From: a bacterium
GTDB lineage: Bacteria; Patescibacteriota; Minisyncoccia; UBA6257; JAUSGH01
NCBI GenBank assembly: GCA_030649055.1
Contig: JAUSGH010000022.1
Location: 1 to 46,471 of the forward strand
Direction: 5' to 3'
Length of the DNA: 46,471 nt
The position numbers and the translations under genes were made by a program. Numbering within the stretch: the stretch's first letter is position 1; the number at the start of each line of letters is the position of its first letter. The notes below the pieces were generated by a model, which worked only from the letters and a program-made list of their open reading frames with translations, was not told where the DNA came from and searched no databases. Positions 1 through 8,239 of this stretch are shown in pieces.

Positions 1-802
1 ATGAACTCTGTTGCGCAACGGCGGCGGCGACACACGTCGGTTTGGTAACGTCTGTATTATTCAACGTAACCGCGGCTGTCCTAGCCAAAAGTCTTCCCAA
101 AATCGTTGAACCACCCGCGTCTGAAATGGAAGCCGCGGCCATTATGGTTCCTTTGAAGTTTGACCCCGATCCGATCGTCGCGGAACTGCCGACTTGCCAA
201 AATACATTACACGCCTGAGTGCCGGTTGTGAGGTTAACCACGCTTCCGCCAGCCGTAGTGAGCGTGCTACCCGACTTAATGATAAAGACGGCATTGGCAT
301 CGCCAAGACCATCGAGCGTAACCGCTCCGGTTAGTCCAACCGAAGAATCGCCTCCGTAGACACCCGGCGTCAACGTGCCGCCATTGAACGTTGCGAGGTC
401 GGAAGTAATCACGGTTGTTGTCGCCTGGTCGCGCGCATCAATAAACGCCGTGACCAAATCGTTTTTCGCGATTATAAGCAGGCCGGCGTTCGTCAATAAA
501 CATCCAACCGTTGAATCGTCGCCACCGGTATATCCGGCATTGGTATCATAAATCGTTCCCGTTGTTTCACTGCACGACAGGTTGGTAATTGCCGTACCGC
601 CGGTGGGGCTTAAACCGACATTGCCGACAATAGCAGAACCGCCAGTGGGGTCCGAAATTGCCGAACCGGCCAAAACTGCGAAATCATCTGCCGTGCCAAG
701 CGTTGGCGCGGTTGCCGCGAATGCCGCGAATGGCCCCGCGAAACCGAACGCAATGGCGATGGCCGATGCGGTTACTAATGATTTTATGCTTATTTTTTTC
801 AT
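1..802 (-). CDS. Secreted DUF3494 (ice-binding-like) protein, 3'-truncated by window edge
   Basis: Reading from the ATG at 802 the frame stays open to the left edge, so the C-terminus lies outside the window. The N-terminus is a clear Sec signal peptide (MKK start, hydrophobic core, Ala-rich end near AAFAA). The mature part shows features of the DUF3494 ice-binding-like beta-solenoid: 'FAVLAGSAIS', 'IVGNVGLSP', 'LTPGVYGG', 'NVFWQVGSSATIGSGSNFKG' and 'TAAVTLNN'. In characterised members this fold binds ice or acts as an adhesin; many homologues in non-cold organisms are simply secreted surface proteins, so ice binding is not claimed. The next gene upstream (835-2430) is a broken paralogue, so the two look like a tandem duplication. 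Confidence 0.85.
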   Translation of the reverse strand, partial: MKKISIKSLVTASAIAIAFGFAGPFAAFAATAPTLGTADDFAVLAGSAISDPTGGSAIVGNVGLSPTGGTAITNLSCSETTGTIYDTNAGYTGGDDSTVGCLLTNAGLLIIAKNDLVTAFIDARDQATTTVITSDLATFNGGTLTPGVYGGDSSVGLTGAVTLDGLGDANAVFIIKSGSTLTTAGGSVVNLTTGTQACNVFWQVGSSATIGSGSNFKGTIMAAASISDAGGSTILGRLLARTAAVTLNNTDVTKPTCVAAAVAQQSS

Positions 803-1884
803 GTATGTTATGTGATTAATTTAAAATTATTTTTTTAATGCGACTTTATGTAGTTACGGGTTATTGATCCGAAGTTCCCGAACGCCGGGCTAATCCCGAC
901 TTTTGCCTGAAACTCGGCTAACGCGTCACGGGTCATGCCGCCAAAGTAAGCGGTTACGCCAACTTTAGCCAATGCTTCCGCGGCTGGACCTTTGTGTTGA
1001 TCAATTAAAAATTGCTGAAGAGTAGTAACGTCGCCTCCCCTGCTTCCTTTGCCAAGATTCATCGCAATCATCCGGATTTGCTGACCCAAATTAGCAGCCG
1101 GCGCAGCTGCGGCGGCGGCAGAACTTTGCTGTTGCTGTTTCGCCTGCACCTGCGCCTGGAGCGCACGCAAAGTTGAAAGCAATGCAGTCATCTGGTCCGA
1201 TTGTCCTTGAGCAGATTGAGTCGCGGAGGTCGCAGAAACTGCCGGGGTAGCGGGCGTTGCGGGGCTTACCGTCGGCGTTGCGGGTGTTGCTGGTATAGCC
1301 GGAGTTGCGGAAATTGCCGGCGTTTGGGTTACAACGATTGCCGGAGCTACGTAGACAGGCGCGGTCACCGTGCTTGCGTCTAATGTAACTGCGGACTGCG
1401 CCAATGCCCGGCCGTTCAATGTTGCGCCGGTGTTCAATATAATAGCTGTCTGGTCTAATATGGTTCCGTTAAAAACAGACGTTGTCCCGAGTGTTGTCTG
1501 GCCTGCGACAACCCAGAAGACGTTGCTCGCCTGCGCGCCGCCTGAAAGAATCACTTTTACTCCTGAACTTACGGTAAGATTTTGCGCGACTTGAAATATC
1601 CACACATCGTTTGCGCCGCCCGAGAGCGTTACGTCGGTTGGTATAGTCAGGCCGGTGCTCCATTTATAGAGTCCGGGGGCAAGCGTCATTCCGCTGATAT
1701 TGAAATCAGTTGCGGTTGGATTTGTGCGTCCGGCGGCTTCAGTGTAGGCGTCTTGCATGGCAAGCACCGCCGCGGTCACGTTCGCGGGAGTCGGATTGGC
1801 GTAGCCGGGCGCATATATTTTCCCGACGACTAGCGCTGACGTGGAGTAGGCGCTCGCCGCGGGAAGAGAAAGATCGAATCCGGT

Positions 1885-1961
1885 TTGGTGATGAGTTTAC
1901 AGGGGCAGACGGGCGGCGATATAAAAAGGTCAGTGATACTGAACTTGAAGTCGTAGAATAG
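1885..1961 (+). pseudogene. C-terminal fragment of an unidentified protein
   Basis: On the plus strand the frame from about 1886 reads 'GDEFTGADGRRYKKVSDTE' and ends shortly after at a TAG (1959-1961). The composition is that of a soluble protein C-terminus, unlike the antisense DUF3494 sequence before it, so the piece probably came in with the insert. The parent protein is not recognised. It might also be chance coding potential. Confidence 0.35.
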
Positions 1962-1963
1962 GG

Positions 1964-2182
1964 CTATATTTCTTCGTTTAGTCCCCAAAGAAACAATCCC
2001 AACTCAAATACAAGAATCCCAATCATGACTATAATTATAGAAAGCCAAAACGGCATCTCAATAAAACCTGTAACAACCAAAGAACAAGCCCATGCCAATA
2101 TGAACGATAAGCTAAGCCCTTTCCGGAGCATATCCTTTGCCCAATCTTCAAACTTACCGCATATATCCATTAATTTATCCAT
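1964..2182 (-). CDS. Small two-helix membrane protein inside the insertion
   Basis: 72 residues starting MDKLMDICGKFEDW. Residues ~22-40 and ~45-66 form two hydrophobic helices, and the end is acidic (NEEI). I chose the ATG at 2182 because a TTGACA box (2213-2218), an 18-nt spacer and a TATGCT box (2189-2194) stand 6 nt before it, the leaderless arrangement seen at other genes here. A longer frame to 2260 would run into the disrupted DUF3494 gene. Function unknown. Confidence 0.55.
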   Translation of the reverse strand: MDKLMDICGKFEDWAKDMLRKGLSLSFILAWACSLVVTGFIEMPFWLSIIIVMIGILVFELGLFLWGLNEEI

Positions 2183-2188
2183 CGCATA

Positions 2189-2218
2189 AGCATAACATAA
2201 GCAGGCATATTTTGTCAA
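2189..2218 (-). promoter_or_regulatory. Sigma70-type promoter of the small inserted gene
   Basis: -35 TTGACA at 2213-2218, spacer 18, -10 TATGCT at 2189-2194, 6 nt before the ATG at 2182. The -35 box spans the inferred insertion boundary (2216/2217), so the insertion may have created or completed it. Confidence 0.5.
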
Positions 2219-2565
2219 TGTAGCTTGCTTCTGCCGGGCTGATACCAAGATCACCGACAATGGCGGTTGTTCCGGTTGTTGAAATCCCTGTTTTTTGCGA
2301 GAATCACGAAATTACCCGAGGCGCCGAGATTCACCAATGCCGGACCGGCGGCGAATGCGGAAAATCCCGTCATGCTCAACACGGAGAAAACGGTGAGCGT
2401 TGTTGTTAGTAAATTTTTATTGAACGTCATAAAGATTTTTAAGTATTAATGAACTGATTATGTGAATAAATTATTTGTTGAAATTGTTTCGTGTACGGAT
2501 ACAATCGACCACCAACTAAAAACTTTTAGAAAAGGCAGAGTACTCCTTTTATATCAATTATTTTT

Positions 2566-2574
2566 ATTATACCA
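2566..2574 (-). promoter_or_regulatory. Extended -10 promoter upstream of the DUF3494 pseudogene
   Basis: TGG-TATAAT on the minus strand with no good -35. It implies a ~130-nt AT-rich leader before the ATG at 2430. The leader contains an AAAGGAG stretch (near 2545) that is not placed to serve the start codon. Confidence 0.5.
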
Positions 2575-2646
2575 TTTTTACTTTTTTGACTAGTGGGGAT
2601 AACTTTTGAGCGAATAGTACAAGCGCAAAAATCACCCGCCGATTCC

Positions 2647-2698
2647 CCCGCTCATATTTAAAAATCCCTCAAAGAAGGGATTTTTAAATATGAGCGGG
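2647..2698 (-). terminator. 23-bp perfect inverted repeat / terminator fused to the tRNA-Gly 3' end
   Basis: Arms 2647-2669 and 2676-2698 are perfect complements around a 6-nt loop (2670-2675). The core AAAAATCCCT/AGGGATTTTT is a classic terminator hairpin usable in both directions. Unusually, the right arm includes the last acceptor-stem bases of the tRNA gene. Confidence 0.7.
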
Positions 2699-2763
2699 TA
2701 ACGGGAATCGAACCCGTATCTCGACCTTGGGAAGGTCGCATTCTACCACTGAACCATACCCGC
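2693..2763 (-). tRNA. tRNA-Gly (anticodon CCC)
   Basis: 71-nt cloverleaf on the minus strand: acceptor GCGGGTA/TACCCGC, D-arm GGTTCAGTGGTAGAA, anticodon stem CGACC/GGTCG with loop TTCCCAA (anticodon CCC, reading GGG), T-arm with GGTTCGATTCC. CCA is not encoded. It follows the 2785-3363 gene by 21 nt and is probably cotranscribed with it. Confidence 0.95.
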
Positions 2764-2784
2764 AATGTTCCGAGTGTACCAAAC

Positions 2785-3363
2785 CTACGGCGCGATTTCC
2801 ACTGTGCCGTTGCTCCACTGCAATTTCGACAAAAATATCCGGGCGCTTGCGTCGCGGCGCGCAGATAAAAGCCATGATTGTATATCGGCCAACTCGCCCT
2901 TCAACGCTTCATCGAGGAGCACCTGCTTCGCCTCCGGAAGCAGTAGCATTTCCTGAAACTCCTCAAATGTCGTGCCATACAACTCCGGCACCGCCTCGCG
3001 CAGACGGTCAACCTGCGCGTCCGCTATTTTTCGGTTCGCGAGCGCAAGCACCCGGTCACCGAGCCGCCGCTCGAGCTCCGCATCAATAAGCCGCTCGGCG
3101 ACCAGTTTATCAAGTGTGGCGCGGCGAATTTCTCCATACAACGCGCTGACTTCTTCCGACGTGAGCTGACGGTGCGCCGCCGCCTCCTGCGACCTCACGT
3201 AAAAATTCAATCCTGCAAGCGCCACGCGCTGAAACTCTCGCGCCGAAATCATAGCTCCGTTCACCGTTGCCACCGGATAGAGCGCGTTGTGCAATACATA
3301 AAAAACTCCCGCTCCAAAAGTTACGAGCGCGATAAGCCCGATATAGAAATGGTGTCGCTTCAT
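2785..3363 (-). CDS. Membrane-anchored SurA/PpiC N-terminal-domain-like protein
   Basis: 192 residues. One N-terminal membrane helix (~6-27) is followed by 'VATVNGAMISAREFQR' and a helical segment 'LDKLVAERLIDAELERR', the pattern of the N-terminal chaperone domain of SurA/PpiC-type periplasmic foldases. No parvulin (rotamase) domain follows, so a chaperone-like rather than a cis-trans isomerase role is inferred, outside the membrane. The start ATG shares its A with the stop of the FtsB-like gene (TAATG), so the two are translationally coupled. Confidence 0.65.
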   Translation of the reverse strand: MKRHHFYIGLIALVTFGAGVFYVLHNALYPVATVNGAMISAREFQRVALAGLNFYVRSQEAAAHRQLTSEEVSALYGEIRRATLDKLVAERLIDAELERRLGDRVLALANRKIADAQVDRLREAVPELYGTTFEEFQEMLLLPEAKQVLLDEALKGELADIQSWLLSARRDASARIFLSKLQWSNGTVEIAP

Positions 3364-3635
3364 TACGGATTTTTCTTCGGAATAACCACGATTAACCGCT
3401 CACCCGGCTCCCCATAGTGCAATTCCTTGCGCGCCGCCTTGGCAAGATTTTGCGGATCTCCGAGATACGCAATAGTTGCTTCAAGCTCAACATTTTCGCT
3501 CAACAAGCCGTCTACTTTTTTTACTACGCGATCGCGCTCCGCGATAAGCGCCTCGTCGTGATAATACAATCCTTTGAGTTGCACCGCGGTCGCGACAAAG
3601 ATGATGACGATAAGGAGAAGCATGAGGAGGCGCAT
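3363..3635 (-). CDS. FtsB/DivIC-like septum formation protein
   Basis: 90 residues: a membrane helix (~4-20), then a short coiled coil ('LIAERDRVVKKVDGLLSENV') and a C-terminal part with 'LGDPQNLAKAARKELHYGEP', resembling the 'E..AR..L....PGE' stretch of FtsB/DivIC. These single-pass proteins bridge FtsL and FtsQ in the divisome. First gene of a two-gene operon with the SurA-N-like gene. A TATGAT -10 box (3642-3647) stands 6 nt before the ATG, suggesting a leaderless mRNA, although no -35 is evident. Confidence 0.75.
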   Translation of the reverse strand: MRLLMLLLIVIIFVATAVQLKGLYYHDEALIAERDRVVKKVDGLLSENVELEATIAYLGDPQNLAKAARKELHYGEPGERLIVVIPKKNP

Positions 3636-3641
3636 GTCTTT

Positions 3642-3647
3642 ATCATA
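3642..3647 (-). promoter_or_regulatory. -10 box of the ftsB-like operon, leaderless spacing
   Basis: TATGAT on the minus strand, 6 nt before the start codon at 3635. The -35 region does not match consensus. Supported mainly by the same spacing at several other genes in the window. Confidence 0.4.
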
Positions 3648-3675
3648 TCACAGGTGATTCGCACGCGTATGTTTT

Positions 3676-3745
3676 CCTTCGACTTCGGTCCAATGTCCAT
3701 TGGACCTTCGCTCAGGAAATAACAGTCCCTGAGTTTATCGAAGGG
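3676..3745. repeat. Intergenic repeat of the 'TTCGAC..CTCAGG' family
   Basis: Contains CCTTCGACTTCGG, an ATGTCCATTGGA palindromic core, CCTTCGCTCAGGAAAT and CCTGAGTTTATCGAAGGG. Related pieces occur at 27457-27482, 35226-35286 and 41693-41740, always between genes. Possibly a terminator or a REP-like element. Confidence 0.7.
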
Positions 3746-3753
3746 CTACCGAT

Positions 3754-5601
3754 TTATTTTTTCAACAACTCTTTGAATATATTCGCGGAAATCTTCAGCT
3801 GAGAGTTTTCTCCGCGTTCTTTCAAGCGCTCTTTTCCGCGCGCCTGTTTTTTCCAGAGTTTCATTTTCCGCGTGCGGTCACCGCCGTTTTTCCCGAAATT
3901 GCCGAGTTCTTTTTTCATCGCCGGTATTGTTTCACGGGCAACAATTTTCCCGGACACCACCGCCTGCAGTGCCTGCACGAACTGCTGGCGTGGCAGCAAT
4001 TCCTTCAACCGTTCCACGGATTTCCTCGCCTCGCGTTCAATGTCGCCTTTCGGCAAAATACGGGTAAGTCCCGCCACGGGATTTTCCGCGACGAGAATGT
4101 CCAGCTTCCGCACTTCCGCCGGTTCGTAGCCGACAAACTCATAATTCAGCGACGCAAACCCTTGTGTCACAGATTTCAACTGATCGTCCAGGTCACGGAT
4201 GAGGTCTGCTAACGGAAGTTTCGCCGCGACAATGATGCGCGAACCGAAATTCTTTGTTTCAATTTCTTTAAAACGGAACAGTTGCGTCAACTGCAGTACC
4301 GGCCCCAGATATTCGGATGGCAAAAGGATTTCGGTGCGCACCATCGGCTCCTCAACGCCAAGATTGTCATCCGGAAAGTCTTTCGGGTTATTTACCATTT
4401 GCCACCCCGAGGCGGTCTTCACGCGGTATTCCACCGACGGAAAACTATGCACGGTTTCAATGCCAAACTCGCGCGCGATGCGTTCGGCGGTAATTTCAAA
4501 ATGCAGCTGACCCAAAAACCCGCCCTTAAATCCTCTGCCCAACACTTCGTTTTTGTCCGGAAGAAACGCAAGCGACGAATCGTTCAGTCGCAGTTTGCCC
4601 AGCGCGCTTTTCAAGTTTTCATAGTCGTCGCTTTCCGACGGATAAAACGAAACAAAGACGACGGGCTTCGGGATTTTAAATCCGGGAAGCGGATCCGCTC
4701 CGCCGACACTCGCAATGGTGTCGCCAATTTTTAACTGATCCGGGTCTTTGATGCCGGTCGCGATGTAGCCGATCTCCCCTTCTTGAAGCGTTTCGCATGG
4801 TTTTAACTTCGGCGCAAAATAGCCAATCTCTTTAGGCTTGAAAAGCCCTCGCGTCGCCGCAAGATGATACGGCGGATCTTCCTTCTCCAACATCATAAAC
4901 GCGCCGGAAAACACGCGGACATACGCGATTACGCCGCGATGTTCGTCGTATTGGGAGTCAAAGATAAGGGCGCGGGAAGGTTGGGTGACGGGTGACGGGT
5001 GACGGGTGTCCGATGTTCGAGGTTCGAGGTTCGAGGTTTGAGGTTCAACAGATTTCGGAGGTGGAACACGCGCAACGATTGCTTCCAACAGTTCCGGAAC
5101 GCCGGCGCCGGTCTTGCCGGAAACGCCGAGCACTTCATCCGGCGAAACCCCTAAGAGATTAGCGAGTTCTTCACGCGCCGCCGCAACCTGCTCAGGACTT
5201 GCCACGTCAATTTTATTTACTGCGCCAATGATAGTAAGACCCGCTTTTCGCGCGTGCTCAAAATTCGCCAGTGTCTGCGCTTGCGTGCCCTGCGTCGCAT
5301 CAACAAGCAAGACCGCTCCTTCAACCGCCATAAGGGCGCGCGAGACCTCATAGCCGAAGTCAGAGTGGCCAGGAGTATCAATCAGGTTAAGCGTATAGCG
5401 TTCAGCGTTTAGGGTATAGGACATTCTCACGGGAGCCATTTTGATGGTAATCCCCCGCTCTTGCTCAAGTTCAAGCGCGTCTAAATACTGCGGGTGCATA
5501 CTCCGCATCGGCACTGTGCCGGTAACTTCAAGAAGCCGGTCGGCTAAAGTTGATTTCCCATGATCTATATGGGCAATAATGACGAAATTCCGAATATTCA
5601 T
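3754..5601 (-). CDS. lepA: Elongation factor 4 (LepA) back-translocating GTPase
   Basis: 615 residues from the ATG at 5601. Translation factor GTPase with G1 'AHIDHGKSTL', G2 'RGITIK', G3 'DTPGH' and G4 'NKID'. The C-terminal part ends with a basic segment as in LepA. The open frame extends to 5679, but the extra N-terminus is unlike LepA, while 'MNIRNFVIIAHIDHGKSTLA' is the family start. Odd feature: a ~25-residue Pro/Ser/Thr-rich insert between the GTPase domain ('RVPPP') and domain 2 ('RALIFDSQYDEHRG') is encoded by tandem short repeats (4985-5046) and is not part of the family core. It probably loops out at a domain boundary. Role: ribosome remodelling under stress. Confidence 0.95.
   Translation of the reverse strand: MNIRNFVIIAHIDHGKSTLADRLLEVTGTVPMRSMHPQYLDALELEQERGITIKMAPVRMSYTLNAERYTLNLIDTPGHSDFGYEVSRALMAVEGAVLLVDATQGTQAQTLANFEHARKAGLTIIGAVNKIDVASPEQVAAAREELANLLGVSPDEVLGVSGKTGAGVPELLEAIVARVPPPKSVEPQTSNLEPRTSDTRHPSPVTQPSRALIFDSQYDEHRGVIAYVRVFSGAFMMLEKEDPPYHLAATRGLFKPKEIGYFAPKLKPCETLQEGEIGYIATGIKDPDQLKIGDTIASVGGADPLPGFKIPKPVVFVSFYPSESDDYENLKSALGKLRLNDSSLAFLPDKNEVLGRGFKGGFLGQLHFEITAERIAREFGIETVHSFPSVEYRVKTASGWQMVNNPKDFPDDNLGVEEPMVRTEILLPSEYLGPVLQLTQLFRFKEIETKNFGSRIIVAAKLPLADLIRDLDDQLKSVTQGFASLNYEFVGYEPAEVRKLDILVAENPVAGLTRILPKGDIEREARKSVERLKELLPRQQFVQALQAVVSGKIVARETIPAMKKELGNFGKNGGDRTRKMKLWKKQARGKERLKERGENSQLKISANIFKELLKK
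4985..5046. repeat. Tandem microrepeats inside lepA
   Basis: Three to four copies of GTGACGG, then three copies of TTCGAGG, in frame inside lepA. They encode the Pro/Ser/Thr-rich interdomain insert. The reading frame stays open across the array. Confidence 0.8.
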
Positions 5602-5694
5602 AGCTATAATCACTACAATATAGCCCAAAACCACCAAAAGATACAGCGCAAGCCGGGGCGCGGCCGCCGTGCGATACATTACACGAGCGGAGTA

Positions 5695-8106
5695 TTATTT
5701 CCGGTCACCATCAAACGGCGGTCCTCCGACCGGAAGCGTAACGGTGAACGTAGTTCCTTTATTTTCTTCCGAAACAAACGTGATGTCTCCGCCAAGCTCC
5801 CTCGCCATTTTACGCACAATGTAGAGTCCCAATCCGGTGCCGGAGACATCCAGCGCCAACACGTTAGTCGCGCGAAAAAATTTCTCAAACATCCGCGACT
5901 GCTGATTCTCCGGAATACCGACACCGCTGTCCTCCACCGCGAATTCAATCTTCCCACCCTTCCCTAGAGCAACGCGCGCCGCGATACGACCGCCATTCGG
6001 CGTATATTTTATCGCGTTTGCAATCAGGTTCCGAAGTATCTCGCCAAGCAAACGGCCGTCGGTCCGAATCGTGGCAGTGTCGGCGGATATACTGAATGTC
6101 AGCTTATGTTTATGCTGTTGCGCCGCGTGCGCGAACTCGGATTTCACATCGTCAAAAAGCCGGCGAAGATCAACATCTTCCACTTCTATGCCAAGACGAC
6201 GCGCCTCAATACGCGAAATACTCAGCAGTTGATTCACGAGAATCACGAGCCGTCCGGCGGAGTAGTGAATGTCCTCAACGTATTTCCGCTGCTTCACCGA
6301 CAACTTTCCAAACGCGCCGTCCAGCAACATCTCGGGAATCCACTTCATGGTCGTGAGCGGCGTGCGCAGCTGATGCGACGCAAGCGAAATAAACTCACTT
6401 TTCGCGCGGTCAAGTTCCTTCTCCTTGGTAATATCACGCTCAATGCCGACAAAAAAGAGTATGTTGCCCTTGATGTCCACCAGCGGGACAATACTCACGG
6501 CTGCGGTGTAGGGCTCTCCATTCTTGCGTTTATTATTTACCTCACCTTCAAACGGCTGTTTTTTTATTTTGATGGTTTCCCACATTTTCGCGTAAAATTC
6601 CTTCGGCATAATGCCGCCCCAAAGCGATGGACGCTTCCCCAGTATTTCCCCTCGGCTGTAGCCCGTATTCTTTTCCGCCGCCTTGTTCGCGTAAATAATA
6701 AATCCGTCGGTATCCGTCATAATAATATGATCCGAAGCACCCTCAACCGCCAGTCTGAACTTCTGCAATTCGTTGGCGGTATGCTCCGAAAGCGTTTTTT
6801 CTATTTTGAGGTCTTCAACGACGTTCACGAGCGCGCGCTCCGATTCTTCCAATTTTTTATTTTGCGATTCAACATTTTGCAAACTCTTTGCGAGTTCGCT
6901 TGTTTTTTCCCTCACTTTTTGTTCAAGCCCTTTGTACAACTCCCGCAAATGCGCCTGCATCACGTTAAACGCGCGAGCCAATGCCCCAGTTTCGTCGCTT
7001 ACCAAAATAAGATCTTTGGGGACGGAAAACTCAAAATCCCCCTCACTCAGCCGCCTCGCGGTACCCGCAAGCTTGACGATTGGTTCGGTAATTAAACGGG
7101 AAAAAATCAAGGAAATCAAAAGGGCAAGTAATGCAGCAATAATTCCCAAAAACCACGCAGCAACCGCGAGCGCGCGCGCCGGAATAAGCGCTTCGTCCAA
7201 ATCAATCTTCACTGCTAATTCGAGATTAAGGACCGGATCGTGCCGCCACGCCGCGAGCACATCATTCCCACGATAGTCAACGGTTTGACCCGAACCATTG
7301 CCGCCTCCATACGTATTTGCCGAAGATATTCCGACGGCGGACTCTAAAAATACCTTCCGTAACGCCATCGGGTCGGCGACCGAGCGCGTTGAACTAAAAA
7401 GAATCTCATATTTCCTCGGGTCGGCAACGCGCTCGGACACATGGGCGCCGATCTCAACTTCGCCTGTTTCTCCCAGCCCGCTTATTTTGTTTATCGCTAA
7501 TGCCAATAACTTACGGATGTTTACTACTATCGCAATCTCGCCGGCAAAATTTCCCAGCTCATCCTTCACCGGCGCGGTGATATAGAAACCGTAATCCTGA
7601 TCCGCCCCGGTCAGCATAAATATATCACCGATAAACATATCGGATTTCCCGCCGATAAACGCGGCAGATCCAGCATCATAACGCAATTGCCCAAATTTTT
7701 CCTGTTGGCTAACATCGGCGGCGCGGTACACCACTCTGCCATCCGGAACGAGTAACATCAGATCATCTATCGCTCCCAACTCTTTAGTCCGCGCCAACAA
7801 CTGCGTATCAAGCATCGCGGTCGCGGCTTTAAACGCCGAGCTATCCGCATCACCGATGTGCTTTGCAAGAATCGGTAAGTTATGCCTGATGTTGTAATAA
7901 TCTTGACTCACTGCGACATCCCTCCGCAAATCATTAAAGAAGTTGCTGATGAGTGTAACTTTCAAATCCGCGACGGACCCCAACTCGCCAAGCTTAGCCG
8001 TAACAATCGTCTCCCGGCTGTTATTAAAATGAAGGTATGAAACGAAAAAAATCGGAATGACGGAAATAAGGACGTACGTTGTACTAAGGCGCGCGCGGAT
8101 GCTCAT
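5695..8106 (-). CDS. Membrane sensor histidine kinase (HAMP-PAS-HisKA-HATPase)
   Basis: 803 residues. Membrane helices at ~7-27 and ~308-335 enclose a ~280-residue extracytoplasmic sensor region; a HAMP linker and coiled coil follow (~336-440), then a PAS domain (~447-562). HisKA has the phospho-acceptor in 'SHQLRTPL' (H578); the ATPase domain shows the N box ('NLIANAIKY', ~692), 'DSGVGIP' (~726) and 'SGTGLGLYIV' (~755). All catalytic motifs are present, so it should autophosphorylate and pass phosphate to the response regulator encoded just upstream (8240-8635). The gap between the two is 133 nt with no obvious promoter, so the pair is likely one operon. The signal is unknown. Confidence 0.93.
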   Translation of the reverse strand: MSIRARLSTTYVLISVIPIFFVSYLHFNNSRETIVTAKLGELGSVADLKVTLISNFFNDLRRDVAVSQDYYNIRHNLPILAKHIGDADSSAFKAATAMLDTQLLARTKELGAIDDLMLLVPDGRVVYRAADVSQQEKFGQLRYDAGSAAFIGGKSDMFIGDIFMLTGADQDYGFYITAPVKDELGNFAGEIAIVVNIRKLLALAINKISGLGETGEVEIGAHVSERVADPRKYEILFSSTRSVADPMALRKVFLESAVGISSANTYGGGNGSGQTVDYRGNDVLAAWRHDPVLNLELAVKIDLDEALIPARALAVAAWFLGIIAALLALLISLIFSRLITEPIVKLAGTARRLSEGDFEFSVPKDLILVSDETGALARAFNVMQAHLRELYKGLEQKVREKTSELAKSLQNVESQNKKLEESERALVNVVEDLKIEKTLSEHTANELQKFRLAVEGASDHIIMTDTDGFIIYANKAAEKNTGYSRGEILGKRPSLWGGIMPKEFYAKMWETIKIKKQPFEGEVNNKRKNGEPYTAAVSIVPLVDIKGNILFFVGIERDITKEKELDRAKSEFISLASHQLRTPLTTMKWIPEMLLDGAFGKLSVKQRKYVEDIHYSAGRLVILVNQLLSISRIEARRLGIEVEDVDLRRLFDDVKSEFAHAAQQHKHKLTFSISADTATIRTDGRLLGEILRNLIANAIKYTPNGGRIAARVALGKGGKIEFAVEDSGVGIPENQQSRMFEKFFRATNVLALDVSGTGLGLYIVRKMARELGGDITFVSEENKGTTFTVTLPVGGPPFDGDRK

Positions 8107-8239
8107 ATCAGTTTATCGGGCTTGTTGCTGAATTATTTTTTTGCGCGCCACCCGCGTATACAAATTTTAAACAACCTCTGCGGCATGTCTCTACCCGTTC
8201 CTTTGCGTTGGCGCTCCAAATGCAAAACTCCTCACGCGA

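Larger units (their letters stand above)
1885..2216. other. ~332-bp insertion interrupting the DUF3494 gene
   Basis: The segment is defined by where the DUF3494 reading frame stops (codon ending at 2217) and resumes (1884). It contains a complete 72-residue membrane-protein gene on the minus strand and, on the plus strand, a tail that reads like the C-terminus of another protein (ending 'DGRRYKKVSDTELEVVE', stop at 1961). The two converge, with stops 2-3 nt apart. No transposase, terminal inverted repeats or clear target duplication are seen. It could be an illegitimate-recombination insert or an assembly join. Confidence 0.6.
835..2430 (-). pseudogene. Broken DUF3494 protein with C-terminal peptidoglycan-binding domain
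   Basis: The gene is in three pieces. From the ATG at 2430 comes a signal peptide and 'LVNLGASGNFVILAK'. A run of six A residues on the minus strand (about 2290) then shifts the frame; removing one A restores 'TGISTTGTTAIVGDLGISP', the usual DUF3494 start. At about 2217 homology stops. It resumes at about 1884 with 'TGFDLSLPAASAYSTSALV' and runs on through 'GMTLAPGLYKWSTGL' to the stop at 835. Removing 1885-2216 would join the halves as ...SYI-TGFDL.... The C-terminal ~75 residues carry a PG_binding_1-like repeat ('GGDVTTLQQFL', 'YFGGMTRDALAEFQ', 'FGNFGSITRNYI') after a Pro/Ala/Thr-rich linker, suggesting a cell-wall-anchored surface protein before decay. A GTG at 1779 could start the distal part, but it lies inside the domain. 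Confidence 0.8.

Noticed and set aside
835-1779. Intact 314-residue gene starting with GTG at 1779
   Set aside because: The GTG lies within the DUF3494 domain; homologous residues continue upstream to 1884 and no signal peptide remains, so it is the distal part of a broken gene.
4985-5046. Short tandem repeats as a CRISPR array
   Set aside because: Units are ~7 nt without spacers and lie inside lepA; no cas genes in the window.
5602-5679. LepA N-terminal extension starting at 5679
   Set aside because: Extra 26 residues are hydrophobic and unlike LepA; the family start 'MNIRNFVIIAHIDHG' begins at 5601.
6106-7095. 329-residue plus-strand frame antisense to the histidine kinase
   Set aside because: The minus-strand frame carries HAMP, PAS, HisKA and HATPase motifs; the plus frame has no coherent features.
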